Under the pieces are notes generated by a model that had not been told where the DNA came from, ran no database searches, and was given only the letters and a program-made list of their open reading frames with translations. The translations under genes were made by a program, and so were the position numbers. A stretch of 64,000 nt of DNA from UBA6107 sp964533735. GTDB lineage: Bacteria; Chloroflexota; Anaerolineae; Anaerolineales; Anaerolineaceae. Within the stretch, counting starts at the first letter, position 1. Each line of letters begins with the position of its first letter. Positions 16,770 through 23,418 of the stretch are shown here, piece after piece. The stretch covers positions 310,001 through 374,000 of the forward strand of contig CAZHMD010000001.1 in the NCBI GenBank assembly GCA_964533735.1. The letters run 5' to 3'.

Positions 16770-17243
16770 TTACTGTTCTATGACTCGTAAATAATCGCTA
16801 GCCGCCCATCCTTGCCGATTCTCATCATATGGAGCAATTAATTGCCACCAAATATAGTCTCCAGTTTCTATTGGTCCCCCTATGACCCTGAACACTTCCA
16901 ATTCAGCGGCAATAAAATTAACATCAGCCTCCGTGCCCGGGTTGGCGCGTAAACGTAAACCATTTCCACCAGTTCCAGTGATCTGCACGTAAGATTCAAG
17001 GGCGATCTGGTCACTGGCTTCATGGTTAACACTTTGGGTAGCCGTTGGCGCAATAATTAAAAAATTATTATCTATTGTTGGCACCAGGGCGGCGGGAATA
17101 ATCGTAATATTTGCTTGCGGGGTCAAAGCTGTTGTTTCTTTATACGCCAACCCGGTAAATAATAAAACCAGATAAATAATGCCGATTATGCAAACAATCA
17201 AAGCACCGGCAATAATCACAATATCAACGGGTCTCTTTTTCAC
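16770..17243 (-). CDS. Membrane-anchored SH3b-domain protein
   Basis: A 157-residue protein with one N-terminal membrane helix (about 9-32) after a short basic KKRP stretch, then a Thr/Pro/Ala-rich linker and a bacterial SH3 domain (about 83-157) with the hallmark 'GLRLRANPGTEADV' and 'WWQLIAPYDENRQGW'. Such domains sit outside the membrane and bind peptidoglycan or protein. The start is GTG, only 3 nt after the exchanger's stop, with no ribosome site, so it probably depends on translational coupling. It could serve as the envelope sensor for the downstream kinase operon; that is inference. Confidence 0.82.
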   Translation of the reverse strand: MKKRPVDIVIIAGALIVCIIGIIYLVLLFTGLAYKETTALTPQANITIIPAALVPTIDNNFLIIAPTATQSVNHEASDQIALESYVQITGTGGNGLRLRANPGTEADVNFIAAELEVFRVIGGPIETGDYIWWQLIAPYDENRQGWAASDYLRVIEQ

Positions 17244-17246
17244 TGG

Positions 17247-18332
17247 TTAACCGGGGAATATAAAGAAAGCCAACCCAAAAATGATGTAAACCGCAAATAA
17301 TGCCGCACCTTCAAGCCAATTGGTTTCACCATCAGCAGCGACAAAATAAGAAATTAATACAGCCGCCCCTAAGGCAGCCAATTCAAACGGATTGAATACC
17401 AGGGTTAATGGGTTTCCCATCAATAAGCTGATGAAAACGAGAACTGGAGCAACAAACAACGCGATTTGCAGAGATGAAGAGACGGCAATCTCCATACTGA
17501 GGTCCATCTTGTTCTTATATGCTACGGTAATCGCCACGAGGTGTTCTGCAACATTACCAATTATCGGAACTAGGATTATGCCCAGGAAAAACTCAGATAT
17601 TCCGGACTGTGCCACAACATGTTCAACGCTGCCTACCAGCAATTCACTCATGATTACAATTCCAAGGGTTGAAACAGCCAATACAATGACTGCCTTAGGT
17701 ATAGACCAATGTATTTTTTGTGTTTGATCCTGGATGGGTTCAGCGATTAAAGGTGCAATCATTTTTGTTTTTAGGGAGAAAAGTATTCCTAATCCGTAAA
17801 GAATGATCATTACTGCGGCAACAGAAAGGGATAATATTTCTACCTTAACACCAATCCCGTTGATCGTCGAATGACTGAATAGCGATGGAATAACCAGACC
17901 AACAATAGCAATTGCCAAGAGTATTGTGTTATTTACCGTATGCCTGCGATCGAAATGCTGAACCCCATTCTTCACTCCTCCAACAAGGAGTGACAACCCC
18001 AGAACAAAAAGTAGATTCCCGATTATTGATCCTGTAATGGATGCCTTTACCAGCTCAAGTAAACCCCTTTGGATTGCAAAAAGCGTGATGATTAATTCCG
18101 CTGCATTTCCCAATGTCGCATTTATTAATCCCCCAATTTTTGGACCAGTGTGGGCAGCAAGATTCTCTGTTGCTTCCCCAATTAATCCAGCCAGCGGAAT
18201 GACCCCTACGGCTGCAAGTGAAAAGACCCAACCAGATCCCCATTCGAGAAGTTCAGCAAGTATAGCGAAAGGAATTGCAAGTAAAAGTACCTGGACTGGA
18301 CGCTTTTTTATGAATTTTAGGATGGATCTCAT
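17247..18332 (-). CDS. Ca2+/H+ antiporter (CaCA/CAX family)
   Basis: A 361-residue membrane exchanger with about eleven helices in two homologous halves. The alpha repeats are visible: 'GNAAELIITLFAI...GSIIGN' in the first half and 'GNVAEHLVAITVAYKN' followed by 'SSSLQIALFVAPVLV' in the second, as in ChaA and VCX1. It would expel Ca2+ using the proton gradient. The start was set at ATG 18332 rather than the far upstream 18422, because the longer version overlaps the divergent kinase gene, and because TATAAT stands 6 nt before this ATG. It heads the minus-strand signalling operon. Confidence 0.92.
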   Translation of the reverse strand: MRSILKFIKKRPVQVLLLAIPFAILAELLEWGSGWVFSLAAVGVIPLAGLIGEATENLAAHTGPKIGGLINATLGNAAELIITLFAIQRGLLELVKASITGSIIGNLLFVLGLSLLVGGVKNGVQHFDRRHTVNNTILLAIAIVGLVIPSLFSHSTINGIGVKVEILSLSVAAVMIILYGLGILFSLKTKMIAPLIAEPIQDQTQKIHWSIPKAVIVLAVSTLGIVIMSELLVGSVEHVVAQSGISEFFLGIILVPIIGNVAEHLVAITVAYKNKMDLSMEIAVSSSLQIALFVAPVLVFISLLMGNPLTLVFNPFELAALGAAVLISYFVAADGETNWLEGAALFAVYIIFGLAFFIFPG

Positions 18333-18338
18333 ATTCAA

Positions 18339-18344
18339 ATTATA
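18339..18344 (-). promoter_or_regulatory. -10 element directly upstream of the Ca2+/H+ antiporter start
   Basis: The minus strand reads TATAAT followed by six bases and then ATG (18332). Transcription would start at or beside the start codon, and no Shine-Dalgarno is present. Confidence 0.5.
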
Positions 18345-18371
18345 ATCGAAACCCTGAAGATTCCTGCATGT

Positions 18372-18377
18372 TATAAT
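18372..18377 (+). promoter_or_regulatory. -10 element directly upstream of the second kinase start
   Basis: TATAAT ends 7 nt before ATG 18385. It overlaps the alternative ATG 18376, which would not be transcribed from this promoter. It forms a divergent pair with the antiporter promoter 28 nt away. Confidence 0.5.
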
Positions 18378-18384
18378 GCCCCAT

Positions 18385-19449
18385 ATGGTAGTTACTGATC
18401 TCAAAGACCGTGTTCTTGGCAATCGATATAAATTACTCCACCCCCTGGGTAAAGGGGGTATGGCCCTGGTCTTCGAAGCATATGATCAGCTTCTTGAAAG
18501 ACCGGTCGCCATCAAGCTGTTGCGGAAAGATTTTTCAACAGATCCTGAGTTTCGCGACCGATTCCTGCATGAAGCCAGATCGGCAGCTAACCTCACCCAT
18601 CCCAATATTGTCACCGTTTATGATTTTGGAATAGACGCTGGTGAAATCTACATTGTGATGGAATTAGCCACAGGGTCAGACCTTAAGACATCCATCGAAA
18701 AAAACGGTCCATTCCAGTTGGAATCAGGTTTGGAGATTGCTATCCAGATTTGTAAAGGTTTGGGGTACGCCCATCGTGCAGGTATCGTCCATTGTGATGT
18801 AAAACCACAAAATATCATCATTACTAATGACCGAATTGCCAAAATCACTGATTTTGGAATATCAAGAGCCCTGAACAGTTCCACTTCACCAGAGAGAAGC
18901 GATGTCGTTTGGGGATCACCACAATACCTTGCTCCTGAATTAATTGAAGGCGGACCTGCTTCGCCGGCTGCTGACGTTTATTCACTGGGGGCGGTTTTAT
19001 ATGAAATTTTCACAGGCAATCCACCTTTTGAGGGCGACTCAGTCGATGAATTATTAAGTCTCCAAACGAACAAAGTACCTCAGTCTATTTCTTCACAGGT
19101 AAAGGATTTTCCTGAGGATCTTGATTTGGTGATTTCGAAAACGCTTTCGAAAGAGATATCCCAACGGTATCGCACTGCCGAGCAGCTCAGCAGCGTACTC
19201 TCATTGATTAAAAAACGTATTTCTTCACCTATTGCTGATGATCTAGAGGTCTCGGCTACCTCTCCAACTATCCCACCACAACTTCCCAACATAGTCTCCT
19301 ACGAAGACAATCCATCGTTGAATACTGAAGGCAAAACTAGTGTTGACTGGAATTTGATCGGTCTCGAGTTGTTGTGCCTGCTATTAGTCGGTGGATTGAT
19401 TCCTTTTTTGACATTTGTCTGGTTCACCATAAAACCGCTTTTGGGATGA
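18385..19449 (+). CDS. Ser/Thr protein kinase with C-terminal membrane anchor (PrkC-like position)
   Basis: A Hanks-type kinase of about 354 residues. From this start the catalytic Lys is about 44 ('VAIKLLRKDF'), with 'LGKGGMALVFEA' as glycine loop, 'IVHCDVKPQN' as catalytic loop (Cys replaces Arg of HRD, so a non-RD kinase) and 'ITDFGISRA'. A linker of ~60 residues leads to a single hydrophobic helix near residue 330-350 with almost nothing beyond it, so unlike PrkC it has no external PASTA domain. The start follows from the TATAAT seven bases upstream; ATG 18376 is the alternative. It precedes rpe by 4 nt, as PrkC lies near rpe in Bacillus. Confidence 0.9.
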   Translation: MVVTDLKDRVLGNRYKLLHPLGKGGMALVFEAYDQLLERPVAIKLLRKDFSTDPEFRDRFLHEARSAANLTHPNIVTVYDFGIDAGEIYIVMELATGSDLKTSIEKNGPFQLESGLEIAIQICKGLGYAHRAGIVHCDVKPQNIIITNDRIAKITDFGISRALNSSTSPERSDVVWGSPQYLAPELIEGGPASPAADVYSLGAVLYEIFTGNPPFEGDSVDELLSLQTNKVPQSISSQVKDFPEDLDLVISKTLSKEISQRYRTAEQLSSVLSLIKKRISSPIADDLEVSATSPTIPPQLPNIVSYEDNPSLNTEGKTSVDWNLIGLELLCLLLVGGLIPFLTFVWFTIKPLLG

Positions 19450-19453
19450 AGAC

Positions 19454-20113
19454 ATGACGATAATAATCTCCGCCTCAATTCTTTCAGCTGATTTTTCACA
19501 CCTGGAACAGCAAATACAAACCAGCGAAATGGCAGGGGTTGATTGGCTTCATATCGATGTTATGGATGGTCACTTTGTGCCAAATTTAACGATGGGACCA
19601 TTTATCGTGAAAACCTGCCGGCAAATCACGCAACTTCCACTTGATTGCCATCTAATGGTTGATAATCCTGAAAAACTAATTAATGCTTTTGTTTTAGCAG
19701 GAGCAAACACCATCACAATCCATCCGGAAGGAAATCCCAATGCTTTGCAGACACTTCAATTGATCAAATCCGCCGGTTGTAATGCGGGATTATCTCTTAA
19801 ACCTGAAACACCCGCTTCCATTGTCTCACCCCTGCTGCCTTACCTCGATCTCATCATGGTGATGACAGTCAATCCAGGTTACTCTGGTCAGTTGTTCATG
19901 CCAGAAATGATCGAAAAAATCACCCAGGTAAAATTTCTGATTGATCAACACCCTAATGTTAAATACCTACAGGTCGATGGCGGAATCAACCAGGATACCA
20001 TCAAGGGAGTGGTTAAAGCAGGAGCGAATTGTATTGTGGCTGCTACCGCAATTTTTAAGAATCCGTCCGGGATCATCGATGGCGTCCGTTTGTTACGAAA
20101 ATCAGCTGATTAA
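19454..20113 (+). CDS. rpe: Ribulose-phosphate 3-epimerase
   Basis: Interconverts ribulose 5-phosphate and xylulose 5-phosphate in the pentose phosphate pathway. The 219-residue TIM barrel has the full set of family motifs: 'SILSADFSHL', 'HIDVMDGHFVPNLTMGP', 'DCHLMVDNPE', 'VMTVNPGYSGQ' and 'QVDGGINQDTI', giving the metal-binding His and the two catalytic Asp residues. It starts 4 nt after the kinase stop and ends at a terminator, so kinase and rpe form a short operon. Confidence 0.97.
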   Translation: MTIIISASILSADFSHLEQQIQTSEMAGVDWLHIDVMDGHFVPNLTMGPFIVKTCRQITQLPLDCHLMVDNPEKLINAFVLAGANTITIHPEGNPNALQTLQLIKSAGCNAGLSLKPETPASIVSPLLPYLDLIMVMTVNPGYSGQLFMPEMIEKITQVKFLIDQHPNVKYLQVDGGINQDTIKGVVKAGANCIVAATAIFKNPSGIIDGVRLLRKSAD

Positions 20114-20119
20114 AACAAA

Positions 20120-20143
20120 AAATTACGGGCATACCCGTAATTT
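20120..20143. terminator. Terminator hairpin between rpe and rpmB
   Basis: Ten base pairs, 20120-20129 with 20134-20143, around CATA. Short A and T runs flank it, so it may serve both convergent genes. Confidence 0.65.
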
Positions 20144-20162
20144 AATGCGTCATCAGGAATAA

Positions 20163-20345
20163 CTAATTACTCTTTACTAATGTTCGAAGGCATTTGGTGC
20201 AAAGTGTATATTGAACGGGACGACCATTAACCAAAATTGTAGTCTTTTGTAGGTTTGGTTTAAATGTCCTGTTTGTGGACCTTTGAGAAAAGCTCCGATT
20301 GTGACCAAAAGTTGTGGATTTCCCACAGGAAGCGCATTTTGCCAT
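20163..20345 (-). CDS. rpmB: 50S ribosomal protein L28 (zinc-ribbon form)
   Basis: A 60-residue ribosomal protein. It opens 'MAKCASCGKSTTFGHNRS' and closes with 'CTKC', giving a four-Cys zinc site (C+ form). The start was placed at the ATG of MAKC, preceded by GGAAAGGAAACAA; the frame continues seven codons upstream to 20366, but L28 begins with MA(K/R). It stands in reverse orientation between rpe and the Asp23 gene, exactly where rpmB lies in Bacillus. Confidence 0.95.
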   Translation of the reverse strand: MAKCASCGKSTTFGHNRSFSQRSTNRTFKPNLQKTTILVNGRPVQYTLCTKCLRTLVKSN

Positions 20346-20395
20346 TTTGTTTCCTTTCCTTACCAATCATACGAAAGTTAGGTACAATACCTTTG

Positions 20396-20424
20396 TTGTT
20401 TATTTACGGGTGAAATTCTATCAT
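20396..20424 (+). promoter_or_regulatory. Candidate promoter of the Asp23-FakA operon
   Basis: TTGTTT (20396-20401), 17-bp spacer, TATCAT (20419-20424), in the 133-nt gap between divergent rpmB and the Asp23 gene. A start near 20431 would leave a ~48-nt leader carrying AAGGA. Confidence 0.4.
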
Positions 20425-20478
20425 ATATCGTATCTTTTATCAATGTGAATGGTTATACCAAAGAAGGACAAAAATAAG

Positions 20479-20832
20479 ATGATTACCGAGAATGTTCCTG
20501 GAAAAATTCACATCTCTCATCAGGCCCTAGCCTCAATCGCATGTGAATCTGCCCTATCCTCATATGGCGTGGTTGGCCTGGCAGCCAAGAATTTCACTGA
20601 AAACCTTTCGCGTGTCTTAATTAAAGATCCCCACCTGGGTGTAGACATCAGTTTCACCAAGAATGAAGTTGTTATCGATCTATTTATCGTGGTTGAATAC
20701 GGAACCAGGATAAAATCTGTTGCATCCAGTGTTGCTGAAAATATTAAATACAATGTAGAACATGCAACAGGACTGGTTGTTAATGCTGTCAATATTCACG
20801 TCCGAGGACTTCGGATCAGTAACACTGATTAA
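20479..20832 (+). CDS. Asp23/Gls24 family envelope stress protein (YloU-like)
   Basis: A ~117-residue Asp23/DUF322 protein, a soluble family that binds membrane-anchored partners and is linked to alkaline-shock and envelope stress. The core 'IHISHQALASIACESAL', 'DLFIVVEYGTRIKSVASSV' and 'AVNIHVRGLRI' are characteristic. The start chosen has AAGGA ten bases before it; an in-frame ATG at 20449 lacks one. It is followed at 12 nt by the YloV/FakA gene, a pairing conserved across Gram-positive bacteria. Confidence 0.9.
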   Translation: MITENVPGKIHISHQALASIACESALSSYGVVGLAAKNFTENLSRVLIKDPHLGVDISFTKNEVVIDLFIVVEYGTRIKSVASSVAENIKYNVEHATGLVVNAVNIHVRGLRISNTD

Positions 20833-20844
20833 TTATTTCTTGAT

Positions 20845-22527
20845 ATGACTATATCTCAACTGAAAACGAGTGAACCTGTGACCGAATCCTCTCCTCAAAT
20901 TTACTCAATTAATGGACAAGATCTAAAGAAAATTGTTGGGTCATCACTTGTGTGGCTCAAAGCACATCAACAACTTATTAATAGTCTAAATGTGTTTCCG
21001 GTACCAGATGGAGATACTGGCACCAATATGCTGCTCACAATGCAGGCAGCATATAACGAAATCGTCAATTCTCACGAGCAAAATATTGGAAAAATGGCAA
21101 AAGATCTTGCCCAGGGTGCGCTCATGGGCGCTCGCGGAAATTCTGGTGTCATCCTGTCTCAAATATGGCGTGGCTTCGCACGTGCGTTGGATTCATTTCC
21201 AGAAATGGATGCTCAACTATTTTCCCGGGCAATGACCGAAAGTAAAAATACTGCCTACAAGGGTGTTGTACGTCCAGTGGAGGGTACCATCCTCACTGTC
21301 ATCAAGGATGTGGCGACTGCGCTTGAGAATTCGGTGGTAAAAACGACCAACCTTGTAGATTTGCTTACTATTGCAGTAAATGCAGCAGATGTCTCGGTGA
21401 AATATACCCCCGAACTTCTTCCTATTCTTAAAACTGCTGGGGTGGTTGATTCCGGCGGTAAAGGTCTTTTCATCCTGCTTGAAGGCATGCTTAGGCATGT
21501 CAATCAACAATCATTGGAAGCATCTGATATTACCCTGCAATCAATCTCATCAATGAACATGAAAGAGACTATGGATGCTGTGGAAGAAGGACAAGATGTT
21601 GAGGTTGTGATCGATTTTCAACCTAAGGGCGCTTTCGATCTAAATTCTTTCTATAATGACCTTTCCCGAATCGGAACATCCATCCAGGTTGGAGAAGGTG
21701 ATGGCATGTACCGCATGCACATCCATGTTGAAGCAGAAAAGCAAAACGAACCTCTGGAATACGTTGCCAGTATCGGTTCTTGGTCAAAAGTGGCCATGGA
21801 AAACCTGCAAACCCAAATGGCTAATTCAACAAAAAAGAAATCAGATTACACTTTAAATGAATTTAAACCCGGATCTATCGCAGTAATAGCAATTTCACCC
21901 GGGATTGGCATTTCAAAGATCTTTGCCAGTTTGGGAGTGGCAGCCATTGTTGAAGGCGGGCAAACCATGAACCCAAGCACGGAAGAGATACTTAACGCCT
22001 TTGAAGACTTGCCTACAGATCAAATCATCATTCTTCCAAACAACAAAAATATCGTACTCGCTGCAGAAACAGCCCAGACATTAAGTGTTAAAAATGTTAA
22101 GGTCGTCCCCTCCGTCAATATTCCACAGGGATTATCGGCTTTATTGCGGTTGGATCCTGACGGTGACCTTGAGGAAATTGTGCAAGAAATGGTCTCAGCT
22201 CTCAGTGATGTGGATGCAGGCGAGATTACAACAGCAACACGGACTGTAGAACTGAATGGTGTTGAAGTCCTTTCAGGTGAAAATATTGGTCTGTTGAACG
22301 GAAAATTAGTGGTCTCAGGCAAAACTACTGCTGAAACCACGATTGCACTGCTTAAGAAAGCCAATATGAATGAAAAAGAACGCGTAACACTCTTCACTGG
22401 AGAAAATATTTCTCCTGAAGAAATTGAGGTTATAAGCGCTCAAATTCAAGTGGAATTTCCTGACCATGAAATTGAAGTTCATGAAGGCGGCCAACCCCAT
22501 TATCAATTCCTCATCTCTCTTGAATAA
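20845..22527 (+). CDS. DAK2-domain fatty acid kinase FakA-like (YloV)
   Basis: A 560-residue protein. The N-terminal DhaL/DAK2 ATP-binding domain (about 25-215) shows 'NVFPVPDGDTGTNMLLTM', with the metal-ligating Asp residues, and 'GALMGARGNSGVILSQ'. A central and C-terminal DegV-like/DUF1949-type region follows ('AVIAISPGIGISKIF', 'ILPNNKNIVLAAETA'). In Staphylococcus FakA phosphorylates fatty acids presented by FakB, feeding exogenous acids into phospholipids. The next gene, 2 nt downstream, is a DegV/FakB homologue, which supports this role. Confidence 0.9.
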   Translation: MTISQLKTSEPVTESSPQIYSINGQDLKKIVGSSLVWLKAHQQLINSLNVFPVPDGDTGTNMLLTMQAAYNEIVNSHEQNIGKMAKDLAQGALMGARGNSGVILSQIWRGFARALDSFPEMDAQLFSRAMTESKNTAYKGVVRPVEGTILTVIKDVATALENSVVKTTNLVDLLTIAVNAADVSVKYTPELLPILKTAGVVDSGGKGLFILLEGMLRHVNQQSLEASDITLQSISSMNMKETMDAVEEGQDVEVVIDFQPKGAFDLNSFYNDLSRIGTSIQVGEGDGMYRMHIHVEAEKQNEPLEYVASIGSWSKVAMENLQTQMANSTKKKSDYTLNEFKPGSIAVIAISPGIGISKIFASLGVAAIVEGGQTMNPSTEEILNAFEDLPTDQIIILPNNKNIVLAAETAQTLSVKNVKVVPSVNIPQGLSALLRLDPDGDLEEIVQEMVSALSDVDAGEITTATRTVELNGVEVLSGENIGLLNGKLVVSGKTTAETTIALLKKANMNEKERVTLFTGENISPEEIEVISAQIQVEFPDHEIEVHEGGQPHYQFLISLE

Positions 22528-22529
22528 CA

Positions 22530-23369
22530 ATGTCTTCCTATGCAATCATTACAGATGACGCCGGTCATTATTTACCAGAAGACCTCCCTGGGAACGTTAG
22601 TTATTTTCAGATCAAACACAATTTCGCAAGATTAAGAACGAGAATCCAATCTAGAGAAGATGCGGGACAATTGTTTCCGGATATTCTTCCTTTTCGAACA
22701 CATGCAACAATAGCCCTCCCCAACAAGCCGGAATTATCCGCTCAGCTTGTAAAAATAATTCGCGAATTTGATGAAATCTTCTGCATCACGGTCACCAGAG
22801 GAATTGATTCCATATATTCGATTTTGGAAGATATCAGTATAAAGCAAAAAGGCAGGGCAAATTTTCACCTGATCGATTCTCACACACTATCCGCGGGGCA
22901 AGGTTACCTTATTCAACGCACAATCCAGTTAATCAAGCAGAATATCCCTGCAAACAGGATTGAGGAGAATCTGCGTGAAGAGATACCGAATATTTACACC
23001 TTATTATGCACACCAAACCTGTCTTACTTACATACTTCTGGTTTTGTAGATTTGGGTCAAGTGATTTCTGGGGAGCAACATTCTTTATATCCGGTTTTTG
23101 GGCTTGAAGATGGGAAATTCACTGCTCTCGAGAAACAGAAAAATATTCACGGCGCAATAGAATATTTTATTGAGTTCATCGGTGAGTATGATCAACTAAA
23201 GGAAATAATCTTTTTACACCCTGCTCGCCAACGTGTCGCTGAAGCCAGCAATTTTGAACAATTTGTGCATGAAAATCTCTCAAACGTGCATTTTTCGGAA
23301 GTAAATTGTAATGATTTCTTAACCCATTTGATTGGACCGAGAGGTTTTGGTCTGATAGTTGTTGAATAA
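22530..23369 (+). CDS. DegV family protein (FakB-like fatty-acid-binding subunit, divergent)
   Basis: A 279-residue DegV-fold protein that would present a fatty acid to the upstream FakA-like kinase. The order of blocks is that of DegV: N-terminal 'IITDDAGHYLPEDLPGNV', 'CITVTRGIDSIYSILEDIS', 'LIDSHTLSAGQGYLIQ' and the C-terminal 'HPARQRVAEAS'. Normal members read 'TDSTADLP' and 'SSGLSGTYQSA'; here both lipid-head-binding Ser/Thr motifs are changed. It either binds a different ligand or has lost binding. Linked by 2 nt to the kinase gene. Confidence 0.85.
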   Translation: MSSYAIITDDAGHYLPEDLPGNVSYFQIKHNFARLRTRIQSREDAGQLFPDILPFRTHATIALPNKPELSAQLVKIIREFDEIFCITVTRGIDSIYSILEDISIKQKGRANFHLIDSHTLSAGQGYLIQRTIQLIKQNIPANRIEENLREEIPNIYTLLCTPNLSYLHTSGFVDLGQVISGEQHSLYPVFGLEDGKFTALEKQKNIHGAIEYFIEFIGEYDQLKEIIFLHPARQRVAEASNFEQFVHENLSNVHFSEVNCNDFLTHLIGPRGFGLIVVE

Positions 23370-23406
23370 CCGTCACCTGCAAAAATTTCTCAACTTCACA
23401 TTAGTG

Positions 23407-23412
23407 TAAAAT
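23407..23412 (+). promoter_or_regulatory. -10 element directly upstream of recG
   Basis: TAAAAT ends 6 nt before the recG ATG, with no Shine-Dalgarno between. It falls in the 49-nt gap after the DegV gene. Confidence 0.4.
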
Positions 23413-23418
23413 TAACCT

